From CAYRFF01 sp964436125 (GTDB taxonomy: Bacteria; Bacteroidota; Bacteroidia; Chitinophagales; Saprospiraceae): 52,912 nucleotides of DNA. The position numbers and the translations under genes were made by a program. The stretch lies in NCBI GenBank assembly GCA_964436125.1, contig CAYTBT010000021.1:1-52912 (forward strand), in the 5' to 3' direction. Below the pieces are notes generated by a model that was given only the letters and a program-made list of their open reading frames with translations, ran no database searches and was not told the origin of the DNA. Below are positions 50,325 through 52,912 of the stretch, piece by piece; position 1 is the first letter of the stretch, and the number at the start of each line of letters is the position of its first letter.

Positions 50325-50697
50325 ATTTTTCTCTATTATATGATTTGCTAGGGTGGTTAAAAATAAGTAACGGACAATAAATTCTTATGTTGCAACGATG
50401 CATTAAAAATTTTCAGCCTAATACTTAAATTGGCCAATATATACAAGATAAGTGTTAGGTTTTTATCTTAAAATTTAGTCCGTATGTTTGATTGCTTTCC
50501 CTTAGCTTACGCAAATTAAGAATTTTTCCTAAAACTTTCATAATAAATTCATATACTCTTGTCCTGGATTACAGTGAAATGACACAATCTTATTTCCTTG
50601 TGCCTATTTTCACTATGACACGAGAGTATAAATGCGAGTAAGAAGCGAAGGATCTACTCAACATATTAAGCTAGAAAAATGCGGTATTGGCATTGAA
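50325..50697. other. Intergenic region upstream of rrf2
   Basis: No gene seen. It holds the word AGCTTACGCAAA at 50504. I see no clear promoter for rrf2. Confidence 0.45.
50504..50515 (+). repeat. AGCTTnCGCAAA word (A variant), intergenic
   Basis: AGCTTACGCAAA followed by T, between the DedA gene end and rrf2. Confidence 0.8.
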
Positions 50698-51348
50698 TTA
50701 CTCGGATAGTGGCTTTTTCTTCATCATGTTACGGAGGAATTCTACAAGTAAGGGAATCAGAGAAATCCCGATTATTGCAAATACAGCAATACTAAAATTC
50801 TCTTTTACAATCGGTAGATTCCCAAAGAGATAGCCCACCGTAACAAAAAGGCCGACCCATAAAGCTCCGCCGAGGACATTGAAGAGGATAAAACGCGGAT
50901 AGTGCATGCTTGATGCACCTGCCACAAATGGGGCATAAGTACGTACAATAGGGACAAATCTCGCAATGACAATTGTTTTCCCGCCATATTTTTCAAAGAA
51001 CTCCTCGGTTTTATGCAGATACTTGAGTTTAAAGATGCGCGCGTCTTTCCGGAAAACCTTAATACCAAAATAAGAGCCGGCTGAATAATTGACAGAGTCA
51101 CCGAGTACAGCGGCTATAAAGAGCACAATAATTAATAAAAGTGGGTTGAGTGCTCCTGTCGCCGCAAGCGCGCCTGCAGCAAATAGGAGAGAATCTCCTG
51201 GAAGAAATGGCGTGACGACAAAGCCCGTTTCTGCAAATACTATCAGGAATAGTATGACATAGGTCCACACTCCGTATTGTGTTACAATCTCAAGCAAATG
51301 ATCATCGACATGCAGGATAAAATCAAAGACTAACTGAATCCAATCCAT
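50698..51348 (-). CDS. DedA-family membrane protein
   Basis: 216 residues. DedA/VTT domain protein of the inner membrane. The conserved segment FAETGFVVTPFLPGDSLLFAAGALA, with the amphipathic glycine-rich stretch and Glu/Asp residues, and the second repeat FGKYGGKTIVIARFVPIVRTYAPFVAGAS-like text (YGGKTIVIARFVPIVRTYAP) are diagnostic, with R residues of the F-x-R-x3-R motif. The family includes undecaprenyl-phosphate and phosphatidylethanolamine flippases; the lipid here is unknown. It follows the symporter stop by 6 bases and is probably cotranscribed. Confidence 0.93.
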   Translation of the reverse strand: MDWIQLVFDFILHVDDHLLEIVTQYGVWTYVILFLIVFAETGFVVTPFLPGDSLLFAAGALAATGALNPLLLIIVLFIAAVLGDSVNYSAGSYFGIKVFRKDARIFKLKYLHKTEEFFEKYGGKTIVIARFVPIVRTYAPFVAGASSMHYPRFILFNVLGGALWVGLFVTVGYLFGNLPIVKENFSIAVFAIIGISLIPLLVEFLRNMMKKKPLSE

Positions 51349-51354
51349 TTTTTA

Positions 51355-52731
51355 TTATTTGCGTGGTGGTCGTAATTCTCCATTGAGGTGATATCCTTCT
51401 GAACGTGCAATAAATGTTGCTGCTGTTGCATCACCGATGACATTTACGGCTGTTCTGCACATATCAAGTATTCTATCTACACCCAGTATAATGGCAATTA
51501 GGGCAGGATCAACTCCTATGCTTGCTAGAATGACGATGATATAGGGTATTGAACCTCCTGGTACGCCCGCCGTACCGATTCCACCGAGAATAGCAAGGTA
51601 TGCAATTCCTATCTGCTGTCCGATACTTAAATCTACACCTGCAAGTTGCGCGAGGAAGATAATGGTGATACCTTCATACAAGGCGGTTCCATTCTGATTG
51701 GCCGTAGCACCGATAGTTAAGACGAATGAATTGACTTCCTCAGGTACACCGAGGTTTTCCCTAGATTCTTTCAATACGGTAGGTAAAGTGGCATTGGAGG
51801 AAGAGGTAGAAAAAGCGGTGATTGCTGTTGTTCTTAATTTCTTGATAAAATCTAGTGGATTTAGTGCCGAAAGGAAATACACCGATGCGGAATAAACCAC
51901 TACAGCATGAATGAGTAGCCCACCGAGTACAACGAGAATAAACCACATCAAGGCAACCAACAACTCCATCCCGAATGATGCGATACTACTGAAAACAAGG
52001 AAAGCTACCGCATAAGGAGCAAGCCACATGATGGCATTGATAATCTTTACTGATATCTCAAATAAGGCGTCGAAGAAGCCCAAGAAAGGCTTGGCAGTAT
52101 CCTTGGGAATTAATGTCGACGCTATTCCGAGAACGAGGGCAAAAAACATAATGTGTAAGAGGTCCGGTGTACCGGTCAAGGAATCAAAAGGGTTCTCCGG
52201 GATAAGCTTATCCACAATCTGTGTGATGACAGGTACTTGTTTTTTATCCATCTCTGCCTTGGCTTGCCGGGCTGTTCCTACTTGTGAACTCGCATCAGTA
52301 CCATATCGCGCCTCGAGCTCTGCGGCTACTTCCGGATTTATGCGTTCTCCGGGTTGTACAAGATTCACGAGTGTTAAGCCTATGATTACCGATAAGGCAG
52401 AGATTACAATAGTATAGGCAAGTGTCTTTAATCCTATGCGACCTAGCTTTTTTATGTTTCCCAAGCCGGCTATTCCCAGGATTAATGCAGAGAAAACGAG
52501 GGGGACGACAATCATTAAGAGGAGCCGCAACCATAGATTTCCTAGTGGTTGTGTTATGTTCTCAACAAACCATAAAAGGCCTTCATTGTCGGCACCCAAT
52601 GTTAAACTACAAGCTATTCCGGCCAGTACACCTATGAATAATCCTAGGAGTATCTTGGTATGCATTGCCATTTTCTTCTCCTTAGGCTCAGGAGTGGCTT
52701 GTGTCGAGTTTTCATCCGCAGTGTCGGCCAT
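51355..52731 (-). CDS. Dicarboxylate/amino-acid:cation symporter (DAACS/GltP family)
   Basis: 458 residues from ATG 52731; an upstream TTG (52779) would add 16 codons and would place the promoter element inside the gene. About eight helices plus two hairpins. TAFSTSSSNATLPTVLK is the HP1 serine-rich tip; LTIGATANQNGTALYEG is the TM7 region with the NMDGT-like Na site, here NQNGT; GIGTAGVPGGS is the HP2 tip; DRILDMCRTAVNVIGDATAA is TM8 with the substrate-binding Asp/Arg/Asn. The D/N variations fit uptake of acidic amino acids or C4-dicarboxylates with sodium or protons. It shares a unit with dedA. Confidence 0.92.
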   Translation of the reverse strand: MADTADENSTQATPEPKEKKMAMHTKILLGLFIGVLAGIACSLTLGADNEGLLWFVENITQPLGNLWLRLLLMIVVPLVFSALILGIAGLGNIKKLGRIGLKTLAYTIVISALSVIIGLTLVNLVQPGERINPEVAAELEARYGTDASSQVGTARQAKAEMDKKQVPVITQIVDKLIPENPFDSLTGTPDLLHIMFFALVLGIASTLIPKDTAKPFLGFFDALFEISVKIINAIMWLAPYAVAFLVFSSIASFGMELLVALMWFILVVLGGLLIHAVVVYSASVYFLSALNPLDFIKKLRTTAITAFSTSSSNATLPTVLKESRENLGVPEEVNSFVLTIGATANQNGTALYEGITIIFLAQLAGVDLSIGQQIGIAYLAILGGIGTAGVPGGSIPYIIVILASIGVDPALIAIILGVDRILDMCRTAVNVIGDATAATFIARSEGYHLNGELRPPRK

Positions 52732-52752
52732 GTATTTATGCTTTTTGTTGCC

Positions 52753-52780
52753 CAAATATAATGAGTATTCGGAAAGCAAA
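52753..52780 (-). promoter_or_regulatory. Promoter of the symporter-dedA unit
   Basis: On the minus strand TTTG (52780-52777), 16 bases, TATATTTG (52760-52753). The -7 element is exact, the spacing one short of the usual range. The ATG lies 21 bases past the element. Confidence 0.55.
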
Positions 52781-52857
52781 GGGATTGTAAGGAGAAAATA
52801 TCTTGATATATGCTCGCCTAGCTTAGTTTTTCCCTCGTTATCGGTAGTGGAAAATTA

Positions 52858-52912
52858 GTAAAGTTGTAAAGTTGTAAAGTTGTAAAGTTGTAAAGTCGTA
52901 AAGTTGTAAAGT
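52858..52912. repeat. 8-bp tandem array (GTAAAGTT) running off the right edge
   Basis: Nearly seven units of GTAAAGTT, one of them GTAAAGTC. On the minus strand the unit is ACTTTACA or ACTTTACG, free of stop codons in all registers, while the plus strand meets TAA. It lies about 125 bases upstream of the symporter ATG. The left-edge repeat unit (ACTTACGG in rotation) is similar in length and sequence. Confidence 0.9.

Noticed and set aside
1..52912. tRNA, rRNA, CRISPR array, insertion sequence or prophage
   Set aside because: No T-arm consensus with a cloverleaf, no regularly spaced repeat-spacer pattern, and no transposase, integrase or phage structural proteins were found.

Overview
The window looks like a chromosomal segment of a free-living, probably aquatic member of the Bacteroidota; a Saprospiria-like lineage is my guess and is not proven. 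The evidence is three secreted proteins with type IX secretion (T9SS) sorting domains, a TonB-dependent receptor with a carboxypeptidase-regulatory-like front domain, promoters of the Bacteroidota type (TTTG, about 19-20 bases, TAnnTTTG), few Shine-Dalgarno sequences, moderate AT content, and several predicted sodium-coupled carriers (PutP, NhaC, a DAACS symporter). I see no rRNA, tRNA, CRISPR array, transposase or phage genes.

Layout. 1-600: the 5' end of a secreted-protein gene leaving the window to the left, with an 8-bp tandem repeat over its start, then REP-like palindromes and hexamer repeats. 596-3719: a 2OG-Fe(II) oxygenase and the overlapping selU-selD pair (selenium modification of tRNA). 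3720-5526: an AT-rich islet (lipoprotein plus small membrane protein) flanked by intact selD and a second, broken copy of the selD 3' end. 5645-10952: secreted esterase, C1B peptidase, nucleoside hydrolase and QueA. 11276-14793: the prpBCD methylcitrate operon with a structured leader and a strong terminator. 14976-22061: three transporters, a small membrane protein and a membrane-anchored coiled-coil protein. 22658-29709: exonuclease, rpe with an overlapping TonB receptor, zinc alcohol dehydrogenase and PutP. 30169-35566: AhpD-like protein, hemerythrin, thioesterase, GxGYxYP protein and a flavin monooxygenase-like protein. 36343-41211: a 1622-residue lectin/PKD surface protein. 41406-47876: DUF4412 protein, aldehyde dehydrogenase, DoxX, MscS and M1 aminopeptidase. 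48288-50324: an Rrf2 regulator with cupin, RIC/YtfE-type repair protein and DUF488, which looks like a nitrosative-stress unit. 50698-52731: a dicarboxylate/amino-acid symporter with DedA, ending in an 8-bp tandem array at the right edge.

The most striking signal is not a gene. The 12-mer AGCTTnCGCAAA (usually followed by T) occurs 18 times on both strands, in intergenic DNA and inside genes in all three sense reading frames and in antisense orientation. About 0.025 copies would be expected by chance with equal base frequencies. It behaves like a DNA uptake sequence or another genome-wide recognition word, and I know of no described equivalent in Bacteroidota.

The genes fit a heterotroph that degrades proteins, peptides and polymers outside the cell (esterase, M1 and C1B peptidases, lectin/PKD protein, GxGYxYP protein), imports amino acids and dicarboxylates, burns propionyl-CoA through the methylcitrate cycle, and protects iron-sulfur proteins from NO or oxygen.
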